NCBI RefSeq assembly: GCF_025370785.1
Contig: NZ_JAMXFA010000040.1
Span: forward strand, 1-60,897
Source of the DNA: Laspinema olomoucense D3b
GTDB lineage: Bacteria; Cyanobacteriota; Cyanobacteriia; Cyanobacteriales; Laspinemataceae
DNA: 60,897 bases
Direction: 5' to 3'
In this document: positions 16,774 to 26,714 of the stretch, piece after piece
How the letters are laid out: each line of letters begins with the position of its first letter
How positions within the stretch are numbered: position 1 is the stretch's first letter
The notes under the pieces: generated by a model
Told to the model about the DNA's origin: nothing
Database searches by the model: none
Seen by the model: the letters and a program-made list of their open reading frames with translations, nothing else
Program-made: the position numbers and the translations under genes

Positions 16774-19700
16774 GGTTGGCATCCTCTGGAGAAGTTTCCG
16801 GTGTAATTTCAGGTAAGGTAAAATAAAAGGTACTGCCTTCATTGAGAACGCTTTCCACCCAAATTCTACCGCCATGTTGCTGGATGATACTGCGACAAAT
16901 CGCCAATCCTAATCCGGTTCCTCCTTTTTTACGGGAATCGGAGGCATCAACTTGATGGAAGCGTTCAAAAATACTTTCCATTTTATTTTCGGGAATGCCC
17001 CGACCTTGATCGTGAACCGCAAATAAAATCATGGATGGCGAGGGGTCGCCCTCAAGTTTTCCCAGCTTGTTATGAGCAAGGGTTCGCGCTTGTACGGAAA
17101 TACCAACTGTAGAAGCTGGGGGGGAAAATTTGATGGCATTGCTTAAGAGATTAGTGAGCACTTGAATGATGCGATCGCCATCAATCCATAATTCCAAACT
17201 GGGGTCGCATTCGATCTGAAAATAGACCTCGGCGCGATTTGCCATAACTTGCATGGTTTCGATCGCCTTTTCAATCAAATCCCGGGGGGAATGCCGTTCC
17301 TTGACGAGGGCAATTTTGCCTGAAGTTAACCGTTCGAGATCTAGAATATCATTGACCAAGCGCACTAGGCGATCGGCACTTTCTGCCGCGATCGCCATCA
17401 CCCGTTGCCCCTTCTCTCCCGTGGGGTCAATCAACCCGCTGGAAATCAAATTCAAGGCCCCGTGAATCGAAGCTAAAGGGGTGCGAAGTTCATGACTGAC
17501 TACCGAAATAAACTCATCCTTCATCCGTTCGATCGCATCTCGTTCCGTAATATCCTCCCCGATACTCAGAGTCCCTATTTCCACCCCACGCAAATCGTGC
17601 AACACCGTATTATTCCAAGCAATAATTTTCTCCTGTCCAGACCGGGTAACAATAATACTCTGAGGGTGAGAATAAAAATCTGGGGTTCGCAACTCCTCCA
17701 ACCGTTCCGAGTGCCTCCGCTGCTGATGGGTAGGAATAAATAGCTCAAACCAATCCTTACCCTGAATTTCTGAAAGCGCATACCCCACCAACTCCAGGAA
17801 AAACGGATTGGCATATTCAATCCCACCCCGGCGATCGAGTCCCACAACCGCTAACTGCACCGTTTCCAACAACCTGCGCCAGCGTCGTTCCGATTCGCGG
17901 ACTGTTGCTTCGATTTCCTTTTGTTTCGTAATATCGCGGGCAATACTAGAGAACATCGTCACCGCCCCAGCGGGAGATTTGTGGGCGATAATCAACTCCG
18001 AAAGGGTAATTTCCACCCCTTCTAGAGTGCTCAGGGCCGTTTCTCCAATCCAAGTCCCCTGGGCGATCGCCGTGGGAATTCCCTCATGTTGAATAATGTC
18101 ATTCGCTGAGGCAGTATGAGACCGGAAAATCTGAAGCGTTTCTAAGGGACACTCCAGAGGGACCCCCAGAACGGTGCGCGCCGCCTTGTTTAAATAAAAA
18201 ACCGTCCCATCCACACTCGCTGAGAGAATAAAATCCGGAGTCGCCTCCAGAATCTCAATTAACTTCGCTCGTTCCGCTTCTGCTCGTTTGCGCTCAGTAA
18301 TGTCCCGCAAACACAAAGTAAACACCTGTTCCCCGGCAATTTCCACCTCTGAAATAGAGACTTCTGCGGGAAACTCCGTGCCATCTTGGCGCAACCCAAT
18401 AATTTCCCCAGACTGGTCCATCATCCGGGCGAGAGTGGCCGAGCATCCCTCTCCACTCACCGCAGATTCCCCAGTGCTATCTAAGCACAACGGCAATAAT
18501 TGATCCAGGGGTTGCCCCAGCAATTGAGCCGCACTATATCCAAAAATTCGCTCTGCCGCTTGATTAAATAGGGTAATCCGCTGATAGTTATCAATGGAGA
18601 TAATGGCATCCCCAGCCAATTCCAGAATCGCCGCGATCCTCGCCCGAGAAGAGTGCAACTCCTCCCTGGCTCGTTTCCGGGCCGTGATATCTTGAATCTG
18701 GGCAATTAAATAGAGGGGGCGTTCTTTGGAATCCCGGACTAAGGATGCAGACAACTGAACCCAAACCACCTGTCCTTGTTTGTGACAGTAGCGCTTCTCC
18801 GTCTGATAGGAGGGAATCTCCCCGGCGAGTAAGTCCTGGAGGGGCTGCCAGTCCATGTCTCGATCGTCGGGATGGGTGACATCGTGAAATGTTTTTTCCA
18901 GCAATTCCCCTTCGTCATAGCCGAGAATCTCGCATAAGGCGCGATTGACTTTTAACCAATGACCATCGGGGGCTACCAGTGCCATGCCGATGGTGGCATA
19001 GTCAAAGGCATTACGAAACCGCGCTTCACTGGAATGTAAGGCGGATAAGGCTTCAGTGCGATCGCTCACATCCAGGACCAGAGACAAGACGGAAATTAAC
19101 TCCCCCGTTGGGGCGAACATGGCGGAATAATACCATTCACAATCAATTACCCGTCCGTCTTTGGTGTAGTTGCGATTGCAGCAGACCGTTCGCGGTTGTT
19201 GTCCGGAAACCAGCAGGTTGCGACGTTGGGTAACCGCTTCCAGGTCCGCTTCGTAAATCAAGGCATAGTCCATATCGGATTTGCCAAAGACTTCCTCCGC
19301 GTGCCAACCAAAGATTTTTTCCGCTTGGGGGGACCAATTTAAAATGCGCCATTCCCGGTTCCATTCGATGACCGCCAGGGGGGTATTTTCCACATGGAAC
19401 TGCAAGCGCTGATAGGCTCGTTGTAAGACTTGTTCAACGCGCTGGCGGTGTTGGAGTTCGTTCTCTAGGCGTTCGTTGGCTTTGCGTAATTGCTCCGTCC
19501 TGGCTCGGACCTGGCTTTCGAGGTCCTGTTTGGCTTGTTGTAAGGCTTGTTGTGAGCGTTTGCGTTCTGTGGTGTCTCGGAAAAAAATCGAGAGTCCATC
19601 TTTGGCGGGGTAGATATAGTTTTCAAACCAGCAATCGTAGGGGGGATAATATTCTTCGAGGTAAATGGAGGTTTGTTCCTCTAGGGCTTGCTGGCAGGCT

Positions 19701-21457
19701 TGATAAAATTGCACTCGGGTCACTTCGGGAATTTCGGTGGAGATTTTCTGGCCCAGTAGGTCTTCCCGGCGTTTTTGCAGGAGTTGGGCGGCTTTTTGGT
19801 TGACGTAGATGTACTGTCCCTGGCTATCCAGGGCGATAAAGCCGTCGGTAATGCTTTCTAGGATGTTGGAGAGTTGCTCTCCGGCGAGTTGGGCGGCGGT
19901 ATGGGCGACTCGTTCTGTGGCGAGGAGTTGTTGGATTTGGAGTTCAGCCCGTTTGCGATCGGTGATATCCATGACGATGCCGAGGGTTCCCAGGGGTTGG
20001 CCGGTGGGGTCCCAGAAGGCGTTGCCCTGGCTTTTGAGCCAGTGAATGGAACGATCGCCCCATATAACGCGATATTCGAGCTCGAAGGGTTGCCCTGTAG
20101 CGATCGCTTCTTCTACGGTTTCATAGACTAGGGTGCGGTCCTGGGGATGAATGCAGGCGTCAAAGGTGGTGTAGCTGTTGTCAAAGGTGGCCGGATCGAT
20201 GCCGAAGAGGTGCAGGCATTCTACGGAACAGGTTACACGGATGCGATCGCCTCCGGTGCGATCGCCGCAAATTTCCCATTGCCAAGTTCCCATATTGGAC
20301 GCTTGTAAGGCGAGGCGCAATTTTTCTTCACTCCCTCGCAAGGCGGATTCCGCAGCGGCGTGTTCTTGCTGACGTCGCAGGGCGATGATGCCATAGGCAA
20401 GGTCATGGGTGAGTTCAATGAGTAACTGTACTTCCTCGGGGTCGAAGGCATCGGGTTGAGTGGCCCGCAGATTCAGGGTGCCAAATAGCTGGCCTTCATT
20501 GAGTAGGGGCAGGGCGATCGCAGAAGTATAACTGCCGTCCCAGAGGGGCCTTGGCCCGCTGGCACTCTCGGTCTCGGGATAAGGATGTTGACCTCGGAGG
20601 GACCCTCCAGTTTGCATTAAGGGGACTAGGGGCACTAAGTTTAAGTCAGACCCCAGGATTTGGCCGGACTGGAGGGATTCGGCTACGTTTTCTCCCGCCA
20701 GGGCCACGGGGATGATCCGTTTGGGGTCATTTTCGTCCACATATCCCACCCAGGCAGATTCATAACCCCCGATGGCGGTGATCATTTCGCAGATTTGCTG
20801 CAAGATGTCGAGTTCTTGTTTGCCGTGAATAATGATGTGATTGCTGGCGCTGACGGCGCTGAGGGCGCGCTTTTGCTGGCGCAATTGGGTTTCGACGGTC
20901 ACCCGGTGGTCAATATTGAGCAGGGTTCCGACGGCCCGAACTGCTTCGTGGCGATCGCTGTAGAAAAATTTACCTTGGCTTTCAATCCAATGGGTACTGC
21001 GATCGGGCCATATAACCCGAAATTTCACGTGATAATTCCCACAACCTTGGTGGGCTTTCTCCAAGGTTTCGTTAATGGCGCCTCGGTCATCGGGATGAAT
21101 GCAGGCGAGGAATTCGGCAAAAGTGCCGTTGAAGCTACCCGAATCTCGACCCCATAACAGTTCATAACCCGGGGTTCCAGTGATGCGATCGCAGGGAATA
21201 TCCCATTCACAAATTGCCATTTGTGCCACATCCAACGCCAGCCTTAGCCATTCCTCTGGGTTCCGCAACCCCTCCCTTCCATCGTCCCCCGGTCCCTCAT
21301 CCGGACTCCTGCGGAAGGCATCGATGCCTCGGTGGTTGGATTTGGCACTGTGAATCTCCTGCAATCGGAGTTTTGCCCGATTCAGTTTTTGGCCCCGTTC
21401 TTCAATTTCGCGGATTAACTCTTGCCTGGATTGGTTAGCCCAATTTTTATGACTCAT
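16748..21457 (-). CDS. Multi-PAS/GAF sensor histidine kinase
   Basis: This is a soluble sensor kinase of about 1569 residues with no transmembrane segment. From the N-terminus there is a short coiled coil, a PAS domain (about 70-190), a GAF domain (about 205-360) and seven more PAS domains. The last begins near WRRLLETVQLAVVGLDRRGG. A HisKA domain follows with SVVSHELRTP (His1322), then HATPase with LLSNAIKF, DQGRGIP and GGTGLGLAI. PAS domains of the PAS_3 type (IHPDDR, W-P-D-R-S) recur. The ATG at 21457 was chosen over the longer frame to 21514. Signals are unknown; light, redox or small ligands are typical for such proteins. The adjacent single-domain regulator is the likely partner. Confidence 0.92.
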   Translation of the reverse strand: MSHKNWANQSRQELIREIEERGQKLNRAKLRLQEIHSAKSNHRGIDAFRRSPDEGPGDDGREGLRNPEEWLRLALDVAQMAICEWDIPCDRITGTPGYELLWGRDSGSFNGTFAEFLACIHPDDRGAINETLEKAHQGCGNYHVKFRVIWPDRSTHWIESQGKFFYSDRHEAVRAVGTLLNIDHRVTVETQLRQQKRALSAVSASNHIIIHGKQELDILQQICEMITAIGGYESAWVGYVDENDPKRIIPVALAGENVAESLQSGQILGSDLNLVPLVPLMQTGGSLRGQHPYPETESASGPRPLWDGSYTSAIALPLLNEGQLFGTLNLRATQPDAFDPEEVQLLIELTHDLAYGIIALRRQQEHAAAESALRGSEEKLRLALQASNMGTWQWEICGDRTGGDRIRVTCSVECLHLFGIDPATFDNSYTTFDACIHPQDRTLVYETVEEAIATGQPFELEYRVIWGDRSIHWLKSQGNAFWDPTGQPLGTLGIVMDITDRKRAELQIQQLLATERVAHTAAQLAGEQLSNILESITDGFIALDSQGQYIYVNQKAAQLLQKRREDLLGQKISTEIPEVTRVQFYQACQQALEEQTSIYLEEYYPPYDCWFENYIYPAKDGLSIFFRDTTERKRSQQALQQAKQDLESQVRARTEQLRKANERLENELQHRQRVEQVLQRAYQRLQFHVENTPLAVIEWNREWRILNWSPQAEKIFGWHAEEVFGKSDMDYALIYEADLEAVTQRRNLLVSGQQPRTVCCNRNYTKDGRVIDCEWYYSAMFAPTGELISVLSLVLDVSDRTEALSALHSSEARFRNAFDYATIGMALVAPDGHWLKVNRALCEILGYDEGELLEKTFHDVTHPDDRDMDWQPLQDLLAGEIPSYQTEKRYCHKQGQVVWVQLSASLVRDSKERPLYLIAQIQDITARKRAREELHSSRARIAAILELAGDAIISIDNYQRITLFNQAAERIFGYSAAQLLGQPLDQLLPLCLDSTGESAVSGEGCSATLARMMDQSGEIIGLRQDGTEFPAEVSISEVEIAGEQVFTLCLRDITERKRAEAERAKLIEILEATPDFILSASVDGTVFYLNKAARTVLGVPLECPLETLQIFRSHTASANDIIQHEGIPTAIAQGTWIGETALSTLEGVEITLSELIIAHKSPAGAVTMFSSIARDITKQKEIEATVRESERRWRRLLETVQLAVVGLDRRGGIEYANPFFLELVGYALSEIQGKDWFELFIPTHQQRRHSERLEELRTPDFYSHPQSIIVTRSGQEKIIAWNNTVLHDLRGVEIGTLSIGEDITERDAIERMKDEFISVVSHELRTPLASIHGALNLISSGLIDPTGEKGQRVMAIAAESADRLVRLVNDILDLERLTSGKIALVKERHSPRDLIEKAIETMQVMANRAEVYFQIECDPSLELWIDGDRIIQVLTNLLSNAIKFSPPASTVGISVQARTLAHNKLGKLEGDPSPSMILFAVHDQGRGIPENKMESIFERFHQVDASDSRKKGGTGLGLAICRSIIQQHGGRIWVESVLNEGSTFYFTLPEITPETSPEDANHEQTNFSH

Positions 21458-22434
21458 CTTTCCATCTCTATGATCAGCAACCGACAACTTCCCCCGAATG
21501 GGTTCTCCTCTCACTCCGTCTCTTGTGAGGCCGGCCCTATGGATTTTCCGTTCCGTTCTCCTGCCCTCTTTGGTGTGCCCAGCACTCAGGGTCTCTCCTT
21601 ACAAAGAATCAAGTTCAGGTTTTTCTCGATACTCGGGTTGGTTTTTGGGCCGAAAATTGCGAGAGGTTCTCCTCCGTCATTAAATCCCCTATTAGCCTAT
21701 TTCACCTCCTCCTGAAGAAGTGCGAACCCTTTATGCCCTGGGTTAATAACCTCGGTGCTTCGTTGGAGAAACCAACAAGAGGTTTAGACCTTGTGCTAAA
21801 TACTGTTCGTTGCCTCGGTCTAAAATCCCTCCCCCGCGATTTCCCCTGCTCGTTAAGCTATCAATTGAGGCTAATTTGGTAACAAATGAATGGGATTGGC
21901 TGCGGCAAATCCTACTGCACATCAACCGATGAAGTTGTCCTTTAAAATGGGCAGGAATAGGAAACTCTTAACCCATTCCTGCTAGATTAGCTCACCCGAT
22001 TTGGGCAAAGTTAGCGCTCAAAGAGGAGCTTTATTAAGGGGCATAACTCCAGGATTTTGCTGCTAATATCCAGGAGTTAATGCAGTATAGTCTGTGTGAG
22101 GAAACTCCCTAATTTGCCTAACCCAACCGAGGTACACTTAAATTTTTATGGGTTCTTTAATTATACCCCTACTGCCTCCTTTAAAATATAATTAACAAAA
22201 ATTTACATCCTGAGAGAGAGAATTCCTTGTTTCCCCGGAGGATTCCCCGAGCTTTGGGCGGTCCTAAAGAAGCGCTCATCCCTGTATCCCCGGGCCAAAT
22301 CCCTGGTAATAATCAGAGGGTCTGTTCCCCGGTTCCCGTTTGGAAAATTGAGGAATTTTCCCGATTCAGCCCCTTAAAACTCGCTCTATAATAGAGCTAA
22401 AGCCTTTCCCCTGTAAAAACTCCCTTAAAACATT
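21458..22434. other. Long divergent spacer kinase / LCP gene
   Basis: This 977-bp region lacks a convincing gene. It contains two inverted repeats. GCAGGAAT (21951-21958) pairs with ATTCCTGC (21975-21982) and overlaps an alternative AATGGG/CCCATT pairing. AACTCCAGGAT (22045-22055) pairs with ATCCAGGAGTT (22068-22078) with one mismatch. Short open frames here lack ribosome binding sites and family-like composition. Confidence 0.5.
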
Positions 22435-23853
22435 GTGTTAGAAGTCATAGAACTCTATAAAAATTTACCCATTCCTCCGCAAAAGCCGAAAAAAAAATCA
22501 CCCCTATCAAAACGCAATCGTTCTAATCGCACCTCGAAAATTTCGATTCCTCCGCTACCCTTAACCCTGCGACTGGCGAGGTTGCTATTTGGTAGCTTTA
22601 CTCTGCTGTTGATAGCGACTCTCTCCCTCACCCTAGGGGCCATCATAGCGGTGTTTGATGCCAAAGTCACGGATACAGTCCCGGACTGGCGACAGTCTTG
22701 GGTACAAACGGATTCCCCTTTGCCTTCCCTGCGGTTATCTCGAACACTTAATCTTTTGGTTCTAGGAATTGAGGAGGGGGTCACTCCCACAACCGGCAGT
22801 CAATCTAGTTTACCGAAACCCGCTGAAACCCTATGGTTAATGCGGTTTGATCCGGTTAAAAATGCCGTGAGTGTGTTGTTGATTCCTCCTCAAACTCGGG
22901 TGGAAATCCCCGATCGCGGACGCAATCCGATCGCCAGTGCGCACAGCATGGGCGGGGTTACCCTCACCTCCCGAGTCTTGAGTCAAACCCTCAATTCTAT
23001 CCCCATTGACCGTTATATTCGCGCTGATGCTGCCACCTTTCGCAGTTTCATCGACTTGCTGGGGGGAGTGGAATTATTTGTGCCTGAGTCCGTCTCTTAT
23101 CAGGATTCCACCCAGGGGATCTCCGTTAACTTACAACCGGGTTGGCAAACCTTAAAAGGGGAAGAAACCCTCGGTTTTGCTCGCTTCCAGAAAAAGGAAG
23201 CGGATCGCAGTAGTATCCACCGCCAGCAAATGATTCTGCAATCTGTAGGCGATCGCCTTGCCAGTCCCACCCTCGGGTCCCAATTGCCGCGAATCGTGCA
23301 ACTGATGCATGAATATATCGATACCAATCTCACCCTCGAAGAATTCTTCGGGTTAGTTAATCTCCTCCAACACCGATCGCCCGATGGGTTGAAAATGGTC
23401 CTACTTCCCGGAGAATTTACCACCCGGCGATCAGCCCCAACTCCCTATTGGAATATCGATACCACCGGACGCGATCGGGTCATGTACCACTATTTTGACC
23501 AGGAACTCAACCCCGGAGCCCAACGCGATCGCGCTCTGAGTCCCAACTCACCCCGAACCCTAAAAATTGCCCTGCAAAATGCTTCCGGCAATCCCTTAAT
23601 TCTCGGGCAAATGTTGGCGGAATTAAAATCCCGAGGATATCGAAATGTTTACCCCATTTCTGACTGGCCCGACCCCCAACGGCAGACCCAAATTATTATC
23701 CAAACTGGAGATATCACGGCTGCCACTACCCTAAAAACCCTCTTGCCAACGGCCCAGTTTCAATCGAGTTCATTAGGCGATTTGGAGTCAGAAATTACAC
23801 TGAGAATTGGAGAAGATGCGGTGAGTTTTAAAGAGAGATATTGGGCTGAATAA
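22435..23853 (+). CDS. LytR-CpsA-Psr (LCP) family protein with LytR_C domain
   Basis: This 472-residue LCP-family enzyme should transfer undecaprenyl-linked glycopolymers to the cell wall. A basic N-terminal tail precedes one transmembrane helix (about 50-80), so the LCP domain lies in the periplasm. Hallmarks are LVLGIE, TLWLMRFDPVKNAVSVLLIPPQTRV, DLLGGVELFVPE, LQPGWQTLKGEETLGFARF and ADRSSIHRQQMIL with catalytic arginines. A LytR_C domain follows (IALQNASGNPLILGQMLAELKSRGY to IIIQTGD). The start is GTG at 22435; no ATG is available before the conserved region. Confidence 0.88.
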   Translation: MLEVIELYKNLPIPPQKPKKKSPLSKRNRSNRTSKISIPPLPLTLRLARLLFGSFTLLLIATLSLTLGAIIAVFDAKVTDTVPDWRQSWVQTDSPLPSLRLSRTLNLLVLGIEEGVTPTTGSQSSLPKPAETLWLMRFDPVKNAVSVLLIPPQTRVEIPDRGRNPIASAHSMGGVTLTSRVLSQTLNSIPIDRYIRADAATFRSFIDLLGGVELFVPESVSYQDSTQGISVNLQPGWQTLKGEETLGFARFQKKEADRSSIHRQQMILQSVGDRLASPTLGSQLPRIVQLMHEYIDTNLTLEEFFGLVNLLQHRSPDGLKMVLLPGEFTTRRSAPTPYWNIDTTGRDRVMYHYFDQELNPGAQRDRALSPNSPRTLKIALQNASGNPLILGQMLAELKSRGYRNVYPISDWPDPQRQTQIIIQTGDITAATTLKTLLPTAQFQSSSLGDLESEITLRIGEDAVSFKERYWAE

Positions 23854-23888
23854 AGTTAGATGTAGGGAGTTAAGAAAGTAAAAATATT

Positions 23889-24008
23889 ATGTTAAAGCGC
23901 CTATTCATCCTGACAATTGCCGTAGTTCTAGCCTGCCTGTGGATCCTCGTCTCAGCAAAAGAAGCGATCGGCCTCACGTCCCTAATAACAACTTCCGTCC
24001 TTTCTTAA
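23889..24008 (+). CDS. Possible 39-residue membrane peptide
   Basis: A short frame starting with an ATG encodes a basic start (MLKRL), one hydrophobic helix of about 18 residues with a Cys (FILTIAVVLACLWILV) and a short polar tail. It begins 35 bp after the LCP stop. There is no good ribosome binding site, and no similarity is recognised, so this is only a candidate small protein. The rest of the spacer to 24275 holds a repeated TTTCTTAAGTT (24000 and 24064 regions) and nothing else clear. Confidence 0.25.
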   Translation: MLKRLFILTIAVVLACLWILVSAKEAIGLTSLITTSVLS

Positions 24009-24275
24009 GTTGGTAATAACAGCTTGAGTAGTTGGCTGAGATTCGGGAGCACGAATGGCGGTCGTTTCTTAAGTTCCTCATCAACCCAAAACAAAGGCGA
24101 GGGTGCAACCCCCCGCCGGTTGTTGCTGCTAAAATCTCTCAGAAAAGACCACCTCAGAAACAACAGATCGTTGTCATATCCAACTTAATCTACAGAAAAT
24201 TTTACTTAAAACCAACCCAAAAACGTCAATAAATTGTGGCAGTAACCACGAAAAATTCCCGATTTCTCCTGCTGA

Positions 24276-24992
24276 TCAGGCGGTATTTCTCCAAGCTTGG
24301 GAGAGGGAAGTAAACGAGGTGAAAACATCCCAGTTTAGAATATCTTGCAATAAGGATTGATAACCAGCTACATTAGGATGGAGACCATCATCGCATAAAT
24401 GCGCTTGCCTCCAGGCGTCACCGCGATCGCCCCATAACTCAAATAAGTCTAAATAGGGAATCTGCCTCTGTTCGCACCCTTGTCTAGTTACTTCCTTGTA
24501 GCGATATTGGTCCGCATGGTTAAAATAAAGGCAATCCGAAAAAGGCATCTGAGTCTCATTCACCGGGACCATGCCGACGAAAAAGACTCGACAGAGTGCT
24601 TGGGCGCAATCCAGAAGTTGAGCAATTTCTGTAGTAAAGGTGTTAAAGTCAGTGAAATTGCGTCCATTGGGACGTCCTAGGCGGGCGGAATCATTCACTC
24701 CCACAGAGAGAATGATGGCATCAGGGACGCAATTTTTCAGTTCTCCCCGATAGCGAAACTCGTTTTCGAGTCGTTGGGAGACTTGAATAACGCGATCGCC
24801 TCGCACGCCAAGATTGTACAGTACATGACCCGCGCTTGAGGGCAGCATCCACTCGCGTCTGAGTCGTTCGACCCAACCCCCTCCCACGGGATCGCCAAAT
24901 CCATAAACCAGACTGTCTCCAAGGGCTACTATTTTCAGAGGATGCACGGTTGCGCGATAGGAACGATTAGAAGATGCTGATAAAACTTGCAT
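24276..24992 (-). CDS. SGNH/GDSL-type lipolytic hydrolase
   Basis: This 238-residue cytoplasmic SGNH hydrolase has KIVALGDSLVYGFGDPVGGGW (block I, nucleophile Ser in GDS near residues 25-27), NLGVRGDRV (block II Gly), VGVNDSAR (block III Asn) and DDGLHPNVAGY (catalytic Asp/His). The region around G-V-R-G-D matches the branch of GDSL lipases typical of cyanobacteria. It is the second SGNH protein in this window and is not close to the first in sequence. It has no signal peptide. Its ATG is divergent from rpoZ, 95 bp away. Confidence 0.88.
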   Translation of the reverse strand: MQVLSASSNRSYRATVHPLKIVALGDSLVYGFGDPVGGGWVERLRREWMLPSSAGHVLYNLGVRGDRVIQVSQRLENEFRYRGELKNCVPDAIILSVGVNDSARLGRPNGRNFTDFNTFTTEIAQLLDCAQALCRVFFVGMVPVNETQMPFSDCLYFNHADQYRYKEVTRQGCEQRQIPYLDLFELWGDRGDAWRQAHLCDDGLHPNVAGYQSLLQDILNWDVFTSFTSLSQAWRNTA

Positions 24993-25087
24993 AAGCGATG
25001 GGACCTCGTACTTATAAAATCTTTACACATCGATAACAATCTACATCATTGGCTAAAATTAACATAATTACCTAAAGGTACAGAATC

Positions 25088-25408
25088 ATGAATAGTGGAT
25101 CGGGCAATCCAGAAAAAAGTAAGCGTTCTAACTTCAGTACAGACAAAATCGAAAGTTTTTCCCGCCGAGCATTGTTTGCCCCCCACAAACGGGCGACTAT
25201 CGATACAGAGCATTTGATGCGCCGCGCTGAGGACCTGGTGAGTGCTGCCTCAAATCGCTATCGGATTACCGTCCAAGTCGCTAATCGTGCCAAGCGTCGT
25301 CGCTATGAAGATTTCGACAGCATGGAAGAACCGACAATGAAACCCGTGATTCGGGCGATCGTCGAAATGTCTGATGAACTGGCGCAACCGGAAATCATCG
25401 GCGATTAA
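25088..25408 (+). CDS. rpoZ: DNA-directed RNA polymerase subunit omega
   Basis: The omega subunit (106 aa, Ycf61 type) helps RNA polymerase assembly around beta-prime. The core [34 protein letters not shown] and the tail [20 protein letters not shown] are the cyanobacterial/plastid version. The N-terminal ~35 residues are a variable Ser/Lys-rich extension. The ATG at 25088 has AAGG upstream. It is followed closely by two same-strand genes and a tRNA. Confidence 0.92.
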   Translation: MNSGSGNPEKSKRSNFSTDKIESFSRRALFAPHKRATIDTEHLMRRAEDLVSAASNRYRITVQVANRAKRRRYEDFDSMEEPTMKPVIRAIVEMSDELAQPEIIGD

Positions 25409-25455
25409 TTAACGGTTTGTAGGGGAAATTGGGTTCTGTGGCAGGAAGACAAACG

Positions 25456-26088
25456 ATGATGCAATGGCAGCGCAAAGGGCAAGCAGTCGCCTGGATCGGG
25501 GTCGGGTTAAGTCTAGGTCTATCTTTAGGAATACCTCCCCAGGGGGATTTACCTGAAGTTTTGCCTAGGGCCGCCGCCCAAGAGGTTTCACCCCCTCAAG
25601 GCAGACAACGGGTAGACCCCCGGCAACTGTGGCGGCAAGTCTATGAACGCCTGCCCGATTTCCCCTTAGAAAATCAATACATCAGCGCTGAGACAGGAGA
25701 GGTGGACCCGGAAAACACCCTAGCGAGTCGGTTGATTTCCTATCACCTCTATGTGAAAAATCGTCTGCCGATGTTTCGTCTGGACTGGAAGCTGACCCTA
25801 GCGGACTATCTGGGCGTTCTGGAGGAACTAGACGAGAGTGCCTATCCCGGGAATGGGGTCTTGCAAGAGAATCCAATGGTAGGCGATCGCGAAATCCTCT
25901 CCCAACTCAACCGCCAACAACGAGAAGAGTTAATCGAGGTTCTCGTCACCCTATTTAATCCCAACTACCACAACATCCAAGGGCCAACCCGCCAGACAAC
26001 TCCCCAGGCAACTCCCCCACCCCCCCGAACTCCGGTAGGACCTCCACCCTTGCCGCAATCCGGGGATGCGGATTTATTGAAATTGTAG
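25456..26088 (+). CDS. Secreted/anchored protein of unknown function
   Basis: This 210-residue protein has a hydrophobic N-terminal segment (AVAWIGVGLSLGLSLGIP) that looks like a signal peptide or anchor. A globular middle follows (RQLWRQVYERLPDFPLENQYISAETG, LASRLISYHLYVKNRLP), then a Pro-rich C-terminal tail. The family has no function that I know of. The ATG at 25456 is chosen because AGGAAG (25443-25448) lies 7 nt upstream; the open frame reaches 25429. It lies between rpoZ and the DUF1818 gene in a tight same-strand group. Confidence 0.7.
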   Translation: MMQWQRKGQAVAWIGVGLSLGLSLGIPPQGDLPEVLPRAAAQEVSPPQGRQRVDPRQLWRQVYERLPDFPLENQYISAETGEVDPENTLASRLISYHLYVKNRLPMFRLDWKLTLADYLGVLEELDESAYPGNGVLQENPMVGDREILSQLNRQQREELIEVLVTLFNPNYHNIQGPTRQTTPQATPPPPRTPVGPPPLPQSGDADLLKL

Positions 26089-26103
26089 AGGGGTCCGGGG
26101 TTG

Positions 26104-26493
26104 ATGTCTCCTCAAACCGTTCCTAACGCAGAACGACGGATTAAAAGTGGTGCCGGGTGGCGCATCGGCTGGGACCCTCAAGGGGAACGCTATCAGGGTT
26201 TAGTGGGGGGAGATGACTGGGCGATCGAACTCACCGAGGGCGAGTTCCATGACTTTTGCCGATTATTGGCGCAATTGGCAACGACGATGACTCAAATGGC
26301 ATCGGAGTTGATGGACTCAGAACGACTCGCCTGTGAAGCCGAAAGCGATATCTTATGGATGGAGGTGGAAGGCTATCCCCATGCCTATCTTCTTCATGTT
26401 ATCCTCAGTACAGGACGGCGCTGCGAGTTCAGTTGGCCTGCATCCGCAGTCCCCGGACTGGTCGAGGCGGCAAGGGTGTTAAAAATTTTTTAA
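26104..26493 (+). CDS. DUF1818 family protein
   Basis: This 129-residue soluble protein belongs to the cyanobacterial DUF1818 family. Recognisable parts are GAGWRIGWDP near the N-terminus, YQGLVGGDDWAIELTEGEFHDFCRL and the closing WPASAVPGLVEAARVL. Function is unknown; structures of the family suggest a small beta-rich nucleic-acid- or ligand-binding fold, but nothing here decides that. The ATG at 26104 directly follows a TTG codon that opens the frame. It ends 50 bp before tRNA-Pro. Confidence 0.8.
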   Translation: MSPQTVPNAERRIKSGAGWRIGWDPQGERYQGLVGGDDWAIELTEGEFHDFCRLLAQLATTMTQMASELMDSERLACEAESDILWMEVEGYPHAYLLHVILSTGRRCEFSWPASAVPGLVEAARVLKIF

Positions 26494-26501
26494 TTTCCCT
26501 C

Positions 26502-26530
26502 TTGCGTCCCAAAAAAGTTCATGCTAAGAT
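26502..26530 (+). promoter_or_regulatory. Promoter of tRNA-Pro
   Basis: TTGCGT (26502-26507) and TAAGAT (26525-26530) are separated by exactly 17 bp, and the mature tRNA begins 14 nt after the -10. The spacing fits a housekeeping sigma promoter, although each hexamer is only partly consensus. Confidence 0.5.
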
Positions 26531-26543
26531 AGTAAAGCGTCGT

Positions 26544-26617
<74 letters not shown>

Positions 26618-26627
26618 CTTGAGACCG

Positions 26628-26714
26628 CTAAAACCGAGTTCCGGTTTTAGACAATCAACAGCATAAAAAAAAAGAACGTCGAGTCTTCTATCGCTTAGAG
26701 ATTCGGCGTTCTTT
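26628..26714 (+). terminator. Two hairpins after tRNA-Pro
   Basis: First, CTAAAACCG/CGGTTTTAG (26628-26636 with 26642-26650), with no U-tract. Second, a ~19-bp stem with G-T pairs (26671-26690 with 26696-26714), flanked by an A9 run on the left and TTTAATTTT on the right, which should terminate in both directions. Confidence 0.7.

Noticed and set aside
20660-21157. 165-codon plus-strand frame inside the sensor kinase gene
   Set aside because: It is antisense to well-conserved PAS and GAF coding sequence and is explained as a shadow of that gene.
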